Positions 54,845-64,000 of a stretch of DNA of 64,000 nt are shown here, piece after piece; positions within the stretch are counted from its first letter, which is position 1; every line of letters begins with the position of its first letter. Location of the stretch: assembly GCA_017937385.1 (NCBI GenBank), contig JAGBDR010000025.1, forward strand, positions 62,001-126,000, read 5' to 3'. The position numbers and the translations under genes are program-made. The notes below the pieces were generated by a model that searched no databases, was not told where the DNA came from, and worked only from the letters and a program-made list of their open reading frames with translations. Source of the DNA: Parabacteroides sp. Its GTDB lineage: Bacteria > Bacteroidota > Bacteroidia > Bacteroidales > Tannerellaceae.

Positions 54845-55843
54845 ATGAAAAGAACAAGTTTATTTGCAGCATCCATCATGCTGTCTACTACCCTTTGGGC
54901 GCAGTCGCCTGTAGAAAAAGGACTGAGCACGATCAATAAAGAAAATGCGGAAGCCTATATCGGTTTCTTGGCCAGTGATGAATTGGAAGGGCGTGAAGCC
55001 GGTTTCCAGGGAGGACGGATTGCAGCCGAATATATCGTCTCTAACCTGAAAATAATGGGAATTGCACCCTTGAATGACTCTTATTACCAACCCTTCGAGG
55101 CTTATAATAAAGAACGGCAGAAGAGAGGGCGTTTTCAGGTACATCCGGACTCAATCAACCAACTGAAACAGGGCGTACATCAGAAGTTGTCCATGCGTAA
55201 TATCTTGGGTAAGATCGAAGGGAAGAATCCCAATGAATATGTGATCATTGGAGCTCATTATGACCATCTGGGATTCGATCCGATGCTGGACGGCGACCGG
55301 ATTTATAATGGTGCGGATGATAATGCTTCGGGAGTATCGGCAGTCCTGCAGGTGGCGAAAGCGTTCTTGGCATCCGGCAAACAACCGGAACGTACCGTGA
55401 TCTTCGCTTTCTGGGATGGAGAAGAAAAAGGATTGTTAGGCTCTGAATATTTTGTACAGAACTGTTCGTTCCTGAAAGACGTAAAAGGATATTTGAATTA
55501 TGACATGATCGGGCGTAATTCGAATGAGGCGGTTCCGGAGCAAGTCGATTATTTCTATACGGAAGCAAACCCGGTTTTCGGCGACTGGCTGAAGAGTGAC
55601 ATCCGGAAATATGCGTTGAACCTGAAACCTGTTTATCATCCTTGGGATAAACCTGTGGGAGGAAGCGACAACGGCTCTTTCGCTAAACGCGATATACCTA
55701 TTATATGGTACCACACAAACGGCCATCCGGATTATCACATGCCGAGCGATCACGTTGAGAAAATCAATTGGAGCAAGCTTGTCGATATTACAAAAGCCTC
55801 TTTCCTGAATATGTGGAATCTGGCGAATGAGAAGAAATATTAA
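54845..55843 (+). CDS. M28-family zinc aminopeptidase
   Basis: A 332-aa exported peptidase: signal peptide to LWAQS (about residue 20), then the M28 fold with the five zinc-site residues visible in GAHYDHLGF (His), NGADDNASG (Asp), WDGEEKGLLGSEYF (catalytic Glu and metal Glu), LNYDMIGRN (Asp) and MPSDHVEKI (His). It trims amino acids from peptides in the periplasm. Probably one unit with the FKBP-like lipoprotein gene 19 bases further on. There is no sign that B12 controls it beyond the riboswitch lying upstream. Confidence 0.93.
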   Translation: MKRTSLFAASIMLSTTLWAQSPVEKGLSTINKENAEAYIGFLASDELEGREAGFQGGRIAAEYIVSNLKIMGIAPLNDSYYQPFEAYNKERQKRGRFQVHPDSINQLKQGVHQKLSMRNILGKIEGKNPNEYVIIGAHYDHLGFDPMLDGDRIYNGADDNASGVSAVLQVAKAFLASGKQPERTVIFAFWDGEEKGLLGSEYFVQNCSFLKDVKGYLNYDMIGRNSNEAVPEQVDYFYTEANPVFGDWLKSDIRKYALNLKPVYHPWDKPVGGSDNGSFAKRDIPIIWYHTNGHPDYHMPSDHVEKINWSKLVDITKASFLNMWNLANEKKY

Positions 55844-55862
55844 TTACGATTAGGAATAGAAT

Positions 55863-56405
55863 ATGAAGTCAATGTATGTAGCCCTCTGTTGGGTGATGAT
55901 GGGGTTGGGCGGTTTGGTTGCTTGCAGTGATGATGAGGGGAAGACGATACCCGCTCATACAGAAGCCGAGAAACTATGGATTGCCCAGAATCAGGCATAT
56001 TTCCAAGAAAGAAAAGCGATAGTGGAGGAGAATGGCCAATTGCTGTACCGGCAGTTGGTCGTAGAGAGCGATACCTTGTTGTACCGTGTGTTGGCAATCG
56101 GTGAGGTTGATTCGGTCCCGACCATAAATTCGGATGCAAAAGTTTCCATGTTAGGTATATTACCTGTTTCCGGAGATCAGATAGTAGGGGATAGCAAAGG
56201 AAATCCTGTAGAAACTACATTGGATTTAGATAGTCCGGATCTGATCAAAGGATTGTCCGCCCTTCTGTTACAAACCCATAAGGGGGAAAGGTTGGAAGCT
56301 ATCATCCCTTATCAGTTGGCTTATGGAGATCAGAATTATCCTTATCCGTATATTCCGTTATGTTCTACCTTGCAATTTACGATTACTGTCAAAGGCTTTG
56401 AGTAA
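55863..56405 (+). CDS. FKBP-type peptidyl-prolyl isomerase-like lipoprotein
   Basis: A 180-aa lipoprotein (lipobox GLVACS, Cys21). The C-terminal half resembles an FKBP domain: SPDLIKGLSALLLQTHKGE, AIIPYQLAYGDQNYPYPYIP, CSTLQFTITVKGF. The first strand and flap are less clear, and several of the aromatic pocket residues are hard to place, so activity is uncertain. It is likely to be a periplasmic folding helper. It is 19 bases after the M28 peptidase gene and closes that operon. Confidence 0.8.
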   Translation: MKSMYVALCWVMMGLGGLVACSDDEGKTIPAHTEAEKLWIAQNQAYFQERKAIVEENGQLLYRQLVVESDTLLYRVLAIGEVDSVPTINSDAKVSMLGILPVSGDQIVGDSKGNPVETTLDLDSPDLIKGLSALLLQTHKGERLEAIIPYQLAYGDQNYPYPYIPLCSTLQFTITVKGFE

Positions 56406-56540
56406 TCGGTTAAGGTTGAATTGTTGAAATTTGGAGAGGAAGTAGGTGATATCGTTGTTTATTATTTGCTGATGTGTTAAAAATGAGATTTTATAATCAA
56501 TTTTCAATGAAAAAAATAATACTTCGTAATAATTATTTCC

Positions 56541-56548
56541 TATATTTG
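56541..56548 (+). promoter_or_regulatory. -7 box of the second susC/susD operon
   Basis: TATATTTG in the 5' region of the second susC gene. The leader downstream of it holds an invertase-type site. Confidence 0.6.
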
Positions 56549-56568
56549 TCGCGGATATGAATGCACAT

Positions 56569-56583
56569 AGTTCTTTTAGAACT
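56569..56583 (+). promoter_or_regulatory. Single invertase-type site in the leader of the second susC
   Basis: AGTTCTTTTAGAACT matches AGTYYYN4GDACT and lies about 20 bases after the promoter, just as in the first operon. I find no second copy in the 700 bases upstream, so a local inversion is not supported. Confidence 0.6.
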
Positions 56584-56711
56584 AGCTTAACGCCAACTAA
56601 ATACATGCTGGTCTCTAAATTGTTGTTGTGGTTCGTATCCAAAGGAGGTAAGAGTTGACGATTGTTTTGTCGAAACAATGTCTATTTTATGTTAAAATAA
56701 AACCATCAATT

Positions 56712-59700
56712 ATGTTGAAAAACTTTAAGCCTATAGGCTTATTACTTGTAGCCGGAACCCTGGCGGCTCCCGGCTACGCATTTGTAAACACAGATGTGGC
56801 AATGCCTGGAACAAGTATTACCCAGCAGAGTGGGAAAGTGACAGGAGTTGTAGAAGATGAGTTCGGTCCTGTAACCGGTGCTTCTGTCGTAGTGAAAGGA
56901 ACAACCAATGGTAGCATTACCGATATGGACGGTAAGTTTACCTTGGAAGGTGTGAAAAATGGTGACATCATCCAAATCTCTTTTATCGGATATGCCACGC
57001 AGGAAATCAAATACACTGGACAGGCTTCTGTACAGGTGAAGTTGGCAGAAGATACCCAAAAATTGGATGAAGTCGTAGTAACGGCTTTGGGTATCAAGCG
57101 CGAAAAGAAAGCGTTGGGCTATTCGGTAAGTAGTGTGAAAGGCGACGAACTGTTGGAAGCCGGTACACCGATGAATGCTATGCAGGCATTGTATGGCAAG
57201 ACTTCCGGTTTACAGTTGCAATCTACCGCTTCCGGTCCTTCGGGAGGTATGAACATCAAGGTGCGTAACTCGGTTTCTTTGACTGAATCCTCTTCAACTC
57301 GTCCGTTGATTGTTGTCGATGGTATTCCTATCCATGATGCCAATACAGGACAGACTGGCAATAGCCGTACGGGAGGTGACCACGGTACGGGTTTGAATGA
57401 TATTAATGCGGAAGACATTGCTTCTATCGAAATCCTGAAAGGAGCAAAGGCTGCTGTGTTGTATGGATCAGAAGGTGCGAACGGCGTTATGTTGATTACT
57501 ACGAAATCCGGTAGTAAGAGAGGTTTGGGGATCGATTTCGGTGTGAACCATTCTTGGAATGTTGCCGCTTATCTGCCTGAATTGCAAAATGAGTTTGGTA
57601 CAGGTTCCAGTGCCGGTACGGCTGCTTTGAAAGAACTTTCTAAAGACGGTTTCTATACACGGGAAGATCCGAATACGGGCCAGACTGTAGAATCGTTGTG
57701 GAGAGGTGCAAGCTATAACTTCGGTCCACGTTTGGATGGACGCCAATTGTTGTGGTGGGATGGAACCTATCGTTCTTATTCGGCTAAGAAAAACAACCAG
57801 CGTGATTTGTACCGCACAGGTGGACAGACGAATGTCAATTTTGCTTTGAGCAATGCTGGTGAATTAGGCTCTTTCCGTTTGTCCTATAATTATCGTGATT
57901 ATGATGCTATTTCTTACGGGGCTGACAATAAGGCGCACTCTTTCGCTTTTTCGGCTGATTTGAAGGCTAATGATTGGGTGAAAGTAAAAATGAGCACCAA
58001 TTTCTCAAATACGAAAGACCATAATGCTCCGTATGCGATGCAAAATTTTGCAACGTATGGTTTCCCGCGTGAACAGGATGTCAATCTGTATAAAGAGGTG
58101 TACTTGACGGACGAGGGTTACAACTTTTTCAGCATGAATCCATCTTTATCACAGTATGCCCCAGGTTCGAGCTATATGGCTGGTTATTTTTGGTCTCAGT
58201 TGCGTAACTCCAATGACTATGACCGTAACCACTTGATCCAGTCTTTGAATATTGATGTTAAGTTTAACGATAAATTTTCTTGGACTACATTGGGCGGTAT
58301 GGACTGGACTGTCGCTGATCAGGAAATCAAACAGCATGTCAGTCGTCCTTTGTCTTATGAAAACAAACAGGGCTGGTATCAGACCGGTAATCGGCGTAAT
58401 CTGATTACGTATGCTCAGACTGCATTCAATTACAACCAGACATTTAATGAAGTGTGGGATTTGTCTGCCATGGTCGGTGGTGCAGTTAAGTATAATAAAG
58501 AAGACTATCTGGAGCAATACGTAGCTGAGACATTTGCCGTTGAAAACTGGTTCTCTTTGAATAATACACGTGAGGACTTCGGTGCCCGTTCTTCACGTTC
58601 TCGTGGTAGCGATTTGCTGTTGAGTGTGTATGCATCTGCTCAGTTGGCATACGCTAACCAGGTGTTCTTGGAAGTACAAGCTCGTAATGACTGGTCTTCT
58701 ATTCTTCCACCGGAAAACAACCATTATTTTTATCCAGGTGCCAGCTTGTCGTGGATCTTTACAGAAGCATTTGACATTGATTGGCTGAACTTCGGTAAAG
58801 TGCGTGGTTCTTGGGCTGACGTAGGTCGTCCGGGTCCTCGTTATTATGGTAACGTAGACTTTTCATTGGGCTCATACGGTGGACAGCCTATCATGACATT
58901 GCCTGATTATTTGCCGCCTGCAGATTTCGCTTCTGCCAATGGTAGTTTCCCTGTCCCTAATTTGAAGCCGGAACGGAAGCGTGAATATGAAATCGGTTTG
59001 GAAGGTGCATTTTTGCCCGGTAACCGTATCAATTTGGATTTCTCTTATTTCCATAATAATACCTATGACCAGATCACGACGCTGACGGTGCCTGTCGCTT
59101 CTGGTTTGAATTCGGTACGTATGAATGCTGGTGATATAGCCCAGAATGGTGTGGAATTTTCTATCAACACAAAACCAATTGTAACGAAAGATTTCACTTG
59201 GGATTTGGGGCTTAACTTGGCTCGTTACAGTACAAAAGTAAAAGAATTGGGTAAAGGTATCGACCGCTTGGAAATGTGGGGTGGTATCGGAGGCGATAAC
59301 AAAGTTATCAGTGTTCCTGATGGAGAATATGGTGAAATTTATATTTTCCCGTATTTGCGTGACGAACAGGGTAACCGTGTGGTTAACCAGGGAACTGGAG
59401 TTTGGGATATCGACAGAACCCAACAGATCAAAGTCGGTAAAATTACGCCGGATGTTGTCGGTGGTTTGACAACAGGATTGACTTATAAAGACTTCTCTGT
59501 GAATGCGGTATTTGATTTCCAATTTGGTGCAACGATGATTTCTCAGACTAATATGTATTTGCTGGGTAACGGTTCTGGAAAGGAATCATTGAAATATCGT
59601 GATGAAGCTCGCGGCGGTCTGCCTTATTATGTAAATACAAAGGGAGAACGTATTCGTTTGGATAGTCATTCTGCTGCTGTTCCTGCAGATTCTTTCTATC

Positions 59701-60080
59701 CGTTCATTTTGCATGATGGTGTTGTTACTCCGGGTGTGACTCCTGATGGTAAACCGAATGAAATGATTATTTCTGCTGAACAATACTACACTAATTTGTA
59801 TTGGCAAGGAGGTATGGCATTGAGCGAAGATCAGATTCATAAGAGTGATTATATCGCTTTGCGTTCGCTGTCATTCAGTTATAACTTGCCAAAGAGTTTC
59901 TTGCAGAAGTTTAAAGTCCAGAGTGCACGTTTGAGTGCGTTCGCCAATAACTTGTGTTACATTTATAAATCGATTCCAAATGTGACTCCGGAATCAGTTC
60001 AGGGTACTAACTCTTTCTCTGAAGCTACCAGTTTGCCCGGTTACCGTAGTTTTGGTTTAGGACTTAATGTTTCATTCTAA
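56712..60080 (+). CDS. SusC/RagA-family TonB-dependent outer-membrane transporter
   Basis: About 1122 aa from the ATG at 56712, MLKNFKPIGLLLVAGTLAAP being a proper signal peptide (the frame is open 19 codons further). It has the carboxypeptidase-regulatory-like domain (EDEFGPVTGASVVVKGTTNG), the TonB-box/plug start DEVVVTALGIKREKK, a plug and a large barrel ending in GLGLNVSF. The first 100 residues are strikingly like those of the first SusC. The barrels differ, so a different nutrient is likely. It pairs with the SusD-like gene that overlaps its end region. The substrate is not evident from the neighbours. Confidence 0.97.
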   Translation: MLKNFKPIGLLLVAGTLAAPGYAFVNTDVAMPGTSITQQSGKVTGVVEDEFGPVTGASVVVKGTTNGSITDMDGKFTLEGVKNGDIIQISFIGYATQEIKYTGQASVQVKLAEDTQKLDEVVVTALGIKREKKALGYSVSSVKGDELLEAGTPMNAMQALYGKTSGLQLQSTASGPSGGMNIKVRNSVSLTESSSTRPLIVVDGIPIHDANTGQTGNSRTGGDHGTGLNDINAEDIASIEILKGAKAAVLYGSEGANGVMLITTKSGSKRGLGIDFGVNHSWNVAAYLPELQNEFGTGSSAGTAALKELSKDGFYTREDPNTGQTVESLWRGASYNFGPRLDGRQLLWWDGTYRSYSAKKNNQRDLYRTGGQTNVNFALSNAGELGSFRLSYNYRDYDAISYGADNKAHSFAFSADLKANDWVKVKMSTNFSNTKDHNAPYAMQNFATYGFPREQDVNLYKEVYLTDEGYNFFSMNPSLSQYAPGSSYMAGYFWSQLRNSNDYDRNHLIQSLNIDVKFNDKFSWTTLGGMDWTVADQEIKQHVSRPLSYENKQGWYQTGNRRNLITYAQTAFNYNQTFNEVWDLSAMVGGAVKYNKEDYLEQYVAETFAVENWFSLNNTREDFGARSSRSRGSDLLLSVYASAQLAYANQVFLEVQARNDWSSILPPENNHYFYPGASLSWIFTEAFDIDWLNFGKVRGSWADVGRPGPRYYGNVDFSLGSYGGQPIMTLPDYLPPADFASANGSFPVPNLKPERKREYEIGLEGAFLPGNRINLDFSYFHNNTYDQITTLTVPVASGLNSVRMNAGDIAQNGVEFSINTKPIVTKDFTWDLGLNLARYSTKVKELGKGIDRLEMWGGIGGDNKVISVPDGEYGEIYIFPYLRDEQGNRVVNQGTGVWDIDRTQQIKVGKITPDVVGGLTTGLTYKDFSVNAVFDFQFGATMISQTNMYLLGNGSGKESLKYRDEARGGLPYYVNTKGERIRLDSHSAAVPADSFYPFILHDGVVTPGVTPDGKPNEMIISAEQYYTNLYWQGGMALSEDQIHKSDYIALRSLSFSYNLPKSFLQKFKVQSARLSAFANNLCYIYKSIPNVTPESVQGTNSFSEATSLPGYRSFGLGLNVSF

Positions 60081-60096
60081 ATTCAGTAAACACAGT

Positions 60097-61875
60097 ATGA
60101 ATACAATAAAAAAATACATTACCGGTTTGGCTTTTGGGGCTGTAGTAGCCGGGTCGTTGGTGTCTTGTGATACCTTAGATGAAAAATTCAATAATCCGGA
60201 TAAAATAACCGAGCCTAATTTCGGGTTGATGTTTGCAGCTGCCCAGACCAAAGGACATTTGTTCCGGTATGATTATGGTGCTACCTACCACTATATGCGT
60301 GGCTTCGGTAAAATGTTAGGATTGGGTGTCAGTCCGCTTTATTTGGATAGAACCCAAAACAACACGATTGTTCGTCCTTGGGATGGGTGGTCAGGAGAGC
60401 CGTTCAATACATTTGTTTTTAATCAGACAAACTCCAATTATACGCGTGAAATCAACGGTATGACTTTGCTCTACAATGGTATGAGTGAAGAAGAAAAATC
60501 TGAAAACTCAGTGTATATGCGCTGTTGCGATATTATTTGGTGTTATGCCTTTCAGCGTTCGACGGACTTGTATGATGATATCCCTTACTTTGAAGTGGGC
60601 GGGGCTTATCAAGAAAAGTTCTATCCGAAATATGATACGCAGGAAGAGATCTATATGGCAATTTTGGATCGTCTGAAAACAGCTGTTACTGATCTGTCGG
60701 CATTTGAGTTTGGTTCAGAAGCGAAGAAATCTGCATTTGCGACTGTCGATTTGTTGTGTGGTGGCGATTTGGACAAATGGATCCGTATGGCAAATTCCTT
60801 GCGCTTGCGTATGGCAATGCGCTTATGCCATGTGAAACCGGATGTTGCCGTGTCAATAATCAAAGAATTAGTGGCTGAGAATCGCATGTTGACTGAATAT
60901 ACACATGATATCGGTTTTGAAGAAGAAGATAAGACACATGCGTTTGAGGTTACATTCTATCGTGGATTGGACGAGCGTGGTTATGAAGCGGGCGCACCTG
61001 CTACAATCATCAAGGATATCATGAATTATGAATATCAACCTGGGGATGAAAACGGTATAACCCGCCATGATTTCGACCCACGTTTGTATGCAATGTTCCA
61101 GTCTGATATCCACGGGCGTTATATCGGTTTGCCTTTGACAATGGAAGAGGCGGAATCTGAATTGCCGAAGTATTATACAGAACAGGAACTGTTTGATATG
61201 TATAATTTTAATGATGCAGAACAGAGCATTTGGGAGCCCACTCGTATTCCAACCATGTATAACCGTCGTACCTATTTCAATTTTGATATGCAATTCCCTG
61301 TAATGGGTTCTACGGAAACAAACTTGTTGCTGGCTGAAGCTGCTGTCCGTTGGCCGGGTGAATTTGGAAATATTGATACCAAAGAATGTATCAAGAAAGC
61401 GATCTATGCATCGACTTATTTCTATTATACAACCAATAATAATATGGCTTACAATGAATCTTCTTTGCCCAGTATTTTGTATGTTCAAGAAAAGGCAAAA
61501 GCTCCTAAATGGAATGAAATTCAAGATCATTTAGCCGATTATCAGGAAATTGCAGCTAATAAGTTTGCAGGTTTGTCATCCACGAAAGACAAATTGAAAT
61601 TCATTTTCGATCAGAAGTTCTGTCACATGAACATCTTGAATCCGTATGAAATTTATAGTGAAGCGCGTCGTTTGGTGAAAGACTTTGATGGTGAATTGCC
61701 GTTACTTTCTACTCCGAATGTGGTATTCCAAGAACGTATGTTCTATCCGTCGAGTGAGTTGAGCAACAACGGTGAGAACTTCCAGAAGGTCGCTTATAAG
61801 AATACTTACGATACTCCAGTATGGTGGACAGGGCGTACTACGGCAGCTGTGAACCATAATGGTAATGCGTTGTAA
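60097..61875 (+). CDS. SusD-like nutrient-binding lipoprotein (SusD_2 type)
   Basis: About 592 aa. The frame begins at 60067 within the susC end, but the ATG at 60097 gives a lipoprotein signal MNTIKKYITGLAFGAVVAGS with lipobox SLVSC. The protein starts DTLDEKFNNPDKITEPNFGL, typical of the second SusD group, with TPR-like helices and WPGEFGNIDTKECIKKAI further on. It caps the SusC barrel outside the cell. Second gene of the operon; a strong terminator follows. Confidence 0.94.
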   Translation: MNTIKKYITGLAFGAVVAGSLVSCDTLDEKFNNPDKITEPNFGLMFAAAQTKGHLFRYDYGATYHYMRGFGKMLGLGVSPLYLDRTQNNTIVRPWDGWSGEPFNTFVFNQTNSNYTREINGMTLLYNGMSEEEKSENSVYMRCCDIIWCYAFQRSTDLYDDIPYFEVGGAYQEKFYPKYDTQEEIYMAILDRLKTAVTDLSAFEFGSEAKKSAFATVDLLCGGDLDKWIRMANSLRLRMAMRLCHVKPDVAVSIIKELVAENRMLTEYTHDIGFEEEDKTHAFEVTFYRGLDERGYEAGAPATIIKDIMNYEYQPGDENGITRHDFDPRLYAMFQSDIHGRYIGLPLTMEEAESELPKYYTEQELFDMYNFNDAEQSIWEPTRIPTMYNRRTYFNFDMQFPVMGSTETNLLLAEAAVRWPGEFGNIDTKECIKKAIYASTYFYYTTNNNMAYNESSLPSILYVQEKAKAPKWNEIQDHLADYQEIAANKFAGLSSTKDKLKFIFDQKFCHMNILNPYEIYSEARRLVKDFDGELPLLSTPNVVFQERMFYPSSELSNNGENFQKVAYKNTYDTPVWWTGRTTAAVNHNGNAL

Positions 61876-61900
61876 ATAATAGTGAAATGAATCAATAGGA

Positions 61901-61936
61901 AACGCCTCCAGTCTTCAGGATTGGAGGCGTTTTTCT
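61901..61936 (+). terminator. Terminator of the second susC/susD operon
   Basis: AACGCCTCCA pairs with TTGGAGGCGT around a 10-base loop and is followed by TTTTTCTTT. Confidence 0.92.
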
Positions 61937-62045
61937 TTGAAATGAATGCCCTTCCCTATCCAAACACTTGCGAGCCCATATTTGTTTATTATAGGAAAAG
62001 TGCGTTTATTTGTATCGATATATTCACTATTTAAAAGGAAAAGGT

Positions 62046-62636
62046 ATGAAGAAGATTGTAGGACTTATGTGGCTGGTGGTGATAGCATGGATGGCAGTGC
62101 CTGCCCAGGCCCAGGTTAAATTGGGGATAAAGGGAGGGCTGAACGTTTCGTCTGTCCATTTCAATAAGAAGGTCATCGGAAAAGACAATGTGACCGGATT
62201 CAATATCGGCCCGATGATGGAAGTGATGGCCCCGGTAATGGGGATTGGTTTCGACGCGGCCCTTCTCTATTCGCAAAAGGGAATCGGATTGAAAAGCGAG
62301 AAAGACGTCAAGAATGACTATATCGACGTGCCGGTCAACTTGAAATGGAAATTCGGCCTGCCTCTTGTCAAAGGCTATCTGGCAGCCGGTCCGTATGTCA
62401 GTTTCCGTGTGGGAGGCGATAAATACAGCCATGTTCACGGGAGTGATGTTGGTCCTCGGTTGAAGGCAGAAGGTGTCAATGCCGGTGTGAACTTGGGTGC
62501 CGGTGTGGAACTGGTCCGGCATTTGCAGGTCGGCTTCAACTACACCCTCGGCTTGACAGACGATTATGTCGACGCGGAGCGGGAATGGAACGGCAAGAAC
62601 CGGGGCTGGTCGGTGATGGCGGCTATTTTGTTTTAG
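62046..62636 (+). CDS. Outer-membrane beta-barrel protein
   Basis: A 196-aa protein from the ATG at 62046 (MKKIVGLMWLVVIAWM), preceded by AAAAGG. The signal peptide ends in AQAQ. The mature part has the alternating strands of the small eight-stranded porin-like family (OMP_b-brl): VKLGIKGGLNVSSV, GFNIGPMMEV, GFDAALLYSQKG, and ends in MAAILF with the C-terminal Phe of barrel proteins. It stands alone between the susC/susD operon and priA. The function is unknown. Confidence 0.88.
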   Translation: MKKIVGLMWLVVIAWMAVPAQAQVKLGIKGGLNVSSVHFNKKVIGKDNVTGFNIGPMMEVMAPVMGIGFDAALLYSQKGIGLKSEKDVKNDYIDVPVNLKWKFGLPLVKGYLAAGPYVSFRVGGDKYSHVHGSDVGPRLKAEGVNAGVNLGAGVELVRHLQVGFNYTLGLTDDYVDAEREWNGKNRGWSVMAAILF

Positions 62637-62649
62637 GAATTCGTGGAAT

Positions 62650-62737
62650 TTATGATTGTGGATTTATGATTTATGGTTTATGATTTATGGGGGATTACCG
62701 GTAAATCATAAATTATAAATCATAAATCATAAATTTT
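62650..62737. repeat. AT-rich palindromic intergenic repeat, copy 4
   Basis: ATTTATGATTTATGG-type words and their inverted partners AAATCATAAATTATAAA form a hairpin with arms of about 25 bases around GGGGGATTACCGG. It is the clearest palindrome of the four loci and lies between the barrel gene and priA. Confidence 0.8.
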
Positions 62738-62744
62738 ATCATCC

Positions 62745-64000
62745 GTGAAGTACGCAGACGTTATACTCCCGCTTCCGTTGGAGAACAGCTATACTTATCG
62801 CATACCGCCCGATTTGGAACAGACGGTGATACCGGGGTGCCGGGTGATCGTCCATTTCGGAAAGAAGCGTTATTATACGGCTATCGTCATGGAGGTGCAC
62901 GAACATGGGGAAGACAGCTCCTATGAAACGAAGGAAATCTATGCCTTACTGGACGCCACGCCCGTGCTCCGCCGTCCGCAACTCCGTTTTTGGAAATGGA
63001 TCGCCTCTTATTATCTCTGCAAATTGGGCGATGTCTATAAGGCGGCTTTGCCATCTGGATTGAAGCTGGAGAGCGAGACGGCCGTCATCTACAACGAAGC
63101 GTTTGAAGCCGAAGGCCCCCTGCGCCCAGCCGAACAGGCCGTGTTGGATGCTTTTGCCGGGGTCTTGGAGTTGACGGTTTCCGAACTGGAAAAGAAGACC
63201 GGGCTGCGCAATGTCGTGCCGGTTGTCGCATCCCTGATGGCGAAAGGCGCGGTCGAGGTGAACGAAGAACTGAAACGGGGCTTTGTGCCGAAGATGCAGA
63301 CCTTTATCCGCCTTGCCGAAACCTACAGGGAGGTAGGGACGCACGCGCTGCAAACCGTGTTCGACGACTTCAAGCGGGCGAAGAAACAGGAACATTTGCT
63401 AATCTCCTTTCTCGAACTCAGCCATGCTCTCAACCCCGCGTTGGCACGCGAATTGTCGAAGAAAGAATTGCTGGAGCGCAGCGGTTGTTCGCCCGCCATC
63501 CTGGATGGGTTGCTGAAGCGGGGCGTGCTGGAAAGTTATGAGAAAGAGGTGGGACGCTTGCAAGTGCCGGTTTGCCGCCTGCAACCCCTTAACCCCTTGA
63601 GCGAGGCGCAGGAGAAAGCCTACCGGGAGATACACGCGGTTTTCCGGGCGAAAGAGGTCTGCCTGCTGCACGGCGTCACGTCCAGCGGGAAGACGGAAAT
63701 CTACGTGCGGCTGATCGACGAGGTGTTGAAGATGGGGCGTCAGGTCCTGTATCTGTTGCCCGAGATTGCCATCACCACCCAGATTACGGAACGGCTTGCC
63801 CGGCTGTTTGGTGACAAATTGCTGGTCTACCATTCCAAATTTTCCGATAACGAACGGGTGGAGGTCTGGAACCGCCTGTTGCATACGGACGAACCGATGT
63901 TGGTATTGGGCGTCCGTTCCTCCCTGTTTTTGCCGTTCAAGGATTTGGGGCTGATTGTTGTTGACGAAGAGCATGAGAATACCTACAAACAGCAAGACCC
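62745..64000 (+). CDS. priA: Primosomal protein N' (PriA), 5' part
   Basis: The frame starts at a GTG at 62745 and runs off the window; 418 codons are visible. The translation begins KYADVILPLPLENSYTYRIP, the 3'BD of PriA, followed by the winged-helix-like part, and then helicase motif I as HGVTSSGKTEIYVRLI (about residues 311-326), motif Ia LYLLPEIAITTQI, and the DEEH box as IVVDEEHENTYKQ. PriA reloads the replisome at stalled forks. The usual GVTGSGKTE has Ser in place of the third Gly. The GTG start, six bases after the AT-rich repeat, follows no ATG in frame. The zinc-binding part and motifs IV-VI lie outside the window. Confidence 0.95.
   Translation, partial: MKYADVILPLPLENSYTYRIPPDLEQTVIPGCRVIVHFGKKRYYTAIVMEVHEHGEDSSYETKEIYALLDATPVLRRPQLRFWKWIASYYLCKLGDVYKAALPSGLKLESETAVIYNEAFEAEGPLRPAEQAVLDAFAGVLELTVSELEKKTGLRNVVPVVASLMAKGAVEVNEELKRGFVPKMQTFIRLAETYREVGTHALQTVFDDFKRAKKQEHLLISFLELSHALNPALARELSKKELLERSGCSPAILDGLLKRGVLESYEKEVGRLQVPVCRLQPLNPLSEAQEKAYREIHAVFRAKEVCLLHGVTSSGKTEIYVRLIDEVLKMGRQVLYLLPEIAITTQITERLARLFGDKLLVYHSKFSDNERVEVWNRLLHTDEPMLVLGVRSSLFLPFKDLGLIVVDEEHENTYKQQD

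Overview
The window is about 64 kb of chromosome from a gut-type Bacteroidota, order Bacteroidales. Parabacteroides or a close Bacteroides relative is my best guess, by inference only. The signs are two SusC/SusD outer-membrane nutrient uptake pairs, Bacteroides-type promoters (TAnnTTTG with TTTG 19 bases upstream), many lipoproteins with a lipobox, an HU-CCDC81/SPOR protein, a paired methylmalonyl-CoA mutase, and inverted repeats matching a known Bacteroides fragilis invertase consensus. No rRNA operon, CRISPR array or intact insertion sequence was seen.

Layout. 1-8.4 kb is housekeeping chromosome: an ECF sigma operon, mazG, a pseudouridine synthase-dsbD operon and a P-type calcium ATPase. 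8.4-24.0 kb is an AT-rich integrative element of about 15.4 kb bounded by two perfect 126-bp direct repeats, each holding a complete tRNA-Thr(CGT) and its terminator. From right to left it carries a tyrosine integrase, an unknown 270-aa protein, a ParB-like DGQHR protein, a helicase-like protein flanked by two 53-bp palindromic repeats, a MntA/HepT toxin-antitoxin pair, RadC with an overlapping 47-aa membrane protein, a free-standing long-hairpin RNA locus, small unknown genes, a lipoprotein that looks like an FtsI transpeptidase domain without its catalytic SxxK, a sirtuin, and two further lipoproteins. I found no relaxase, conjugation or phage structural gene, so how it moves is unknown.

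24-30.9 kb returns to core genes: a DUF6340-type lipoprotein, a sugar isomerase-like TIM-barrel protein, valS and an HU/SPOR protein that is probably read from a leaderless mRNA. 31-36.7 kb is a SusC/SusD operon whose promoter lies between inverted repeats and is probably phase variable. 36.7-41.8 kb holds a ribbon-helix-helix/SPFH pair, a Pif1-like helicase with TPRs, an ectonucleotide pyrophosphatase-like lipoprotein, a winged-helix protein and tRNA-Glu(CTC). 42-46.1 kb is mutA-mutB.

46.3-52.6 kb is a run of plus-strand genes: S41 peptidase, glycosyltransferase, HIT-like phosphorylase, AmpG-like transporter and BadF/NagK-like kinase. The last members suggest amino-sugar or muropeptide salvage. 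52.7-56.4 kb has an AAA-ATPase/PD-(D/E)XK protein, a cobalamin riboswitch with no B12 gene after it, an M28 aminopeptidase and an FKBP-like lipoprotein. 56.6-61.9 kb is a second SusC/SusD operon with a single invertase-type site in its leader. The window ends with an outer-membrane beta-barrel protein and the first part of priA, which starts with GTG.

The best candidates for something undescribed are in the integrative element: the promoter-hairpin-terminator RNA locus at 16.05-16.33 kb, the repeat-flanked helicase, and the catalytically dead transpeptidase lipoprotein with its overlapping partner.
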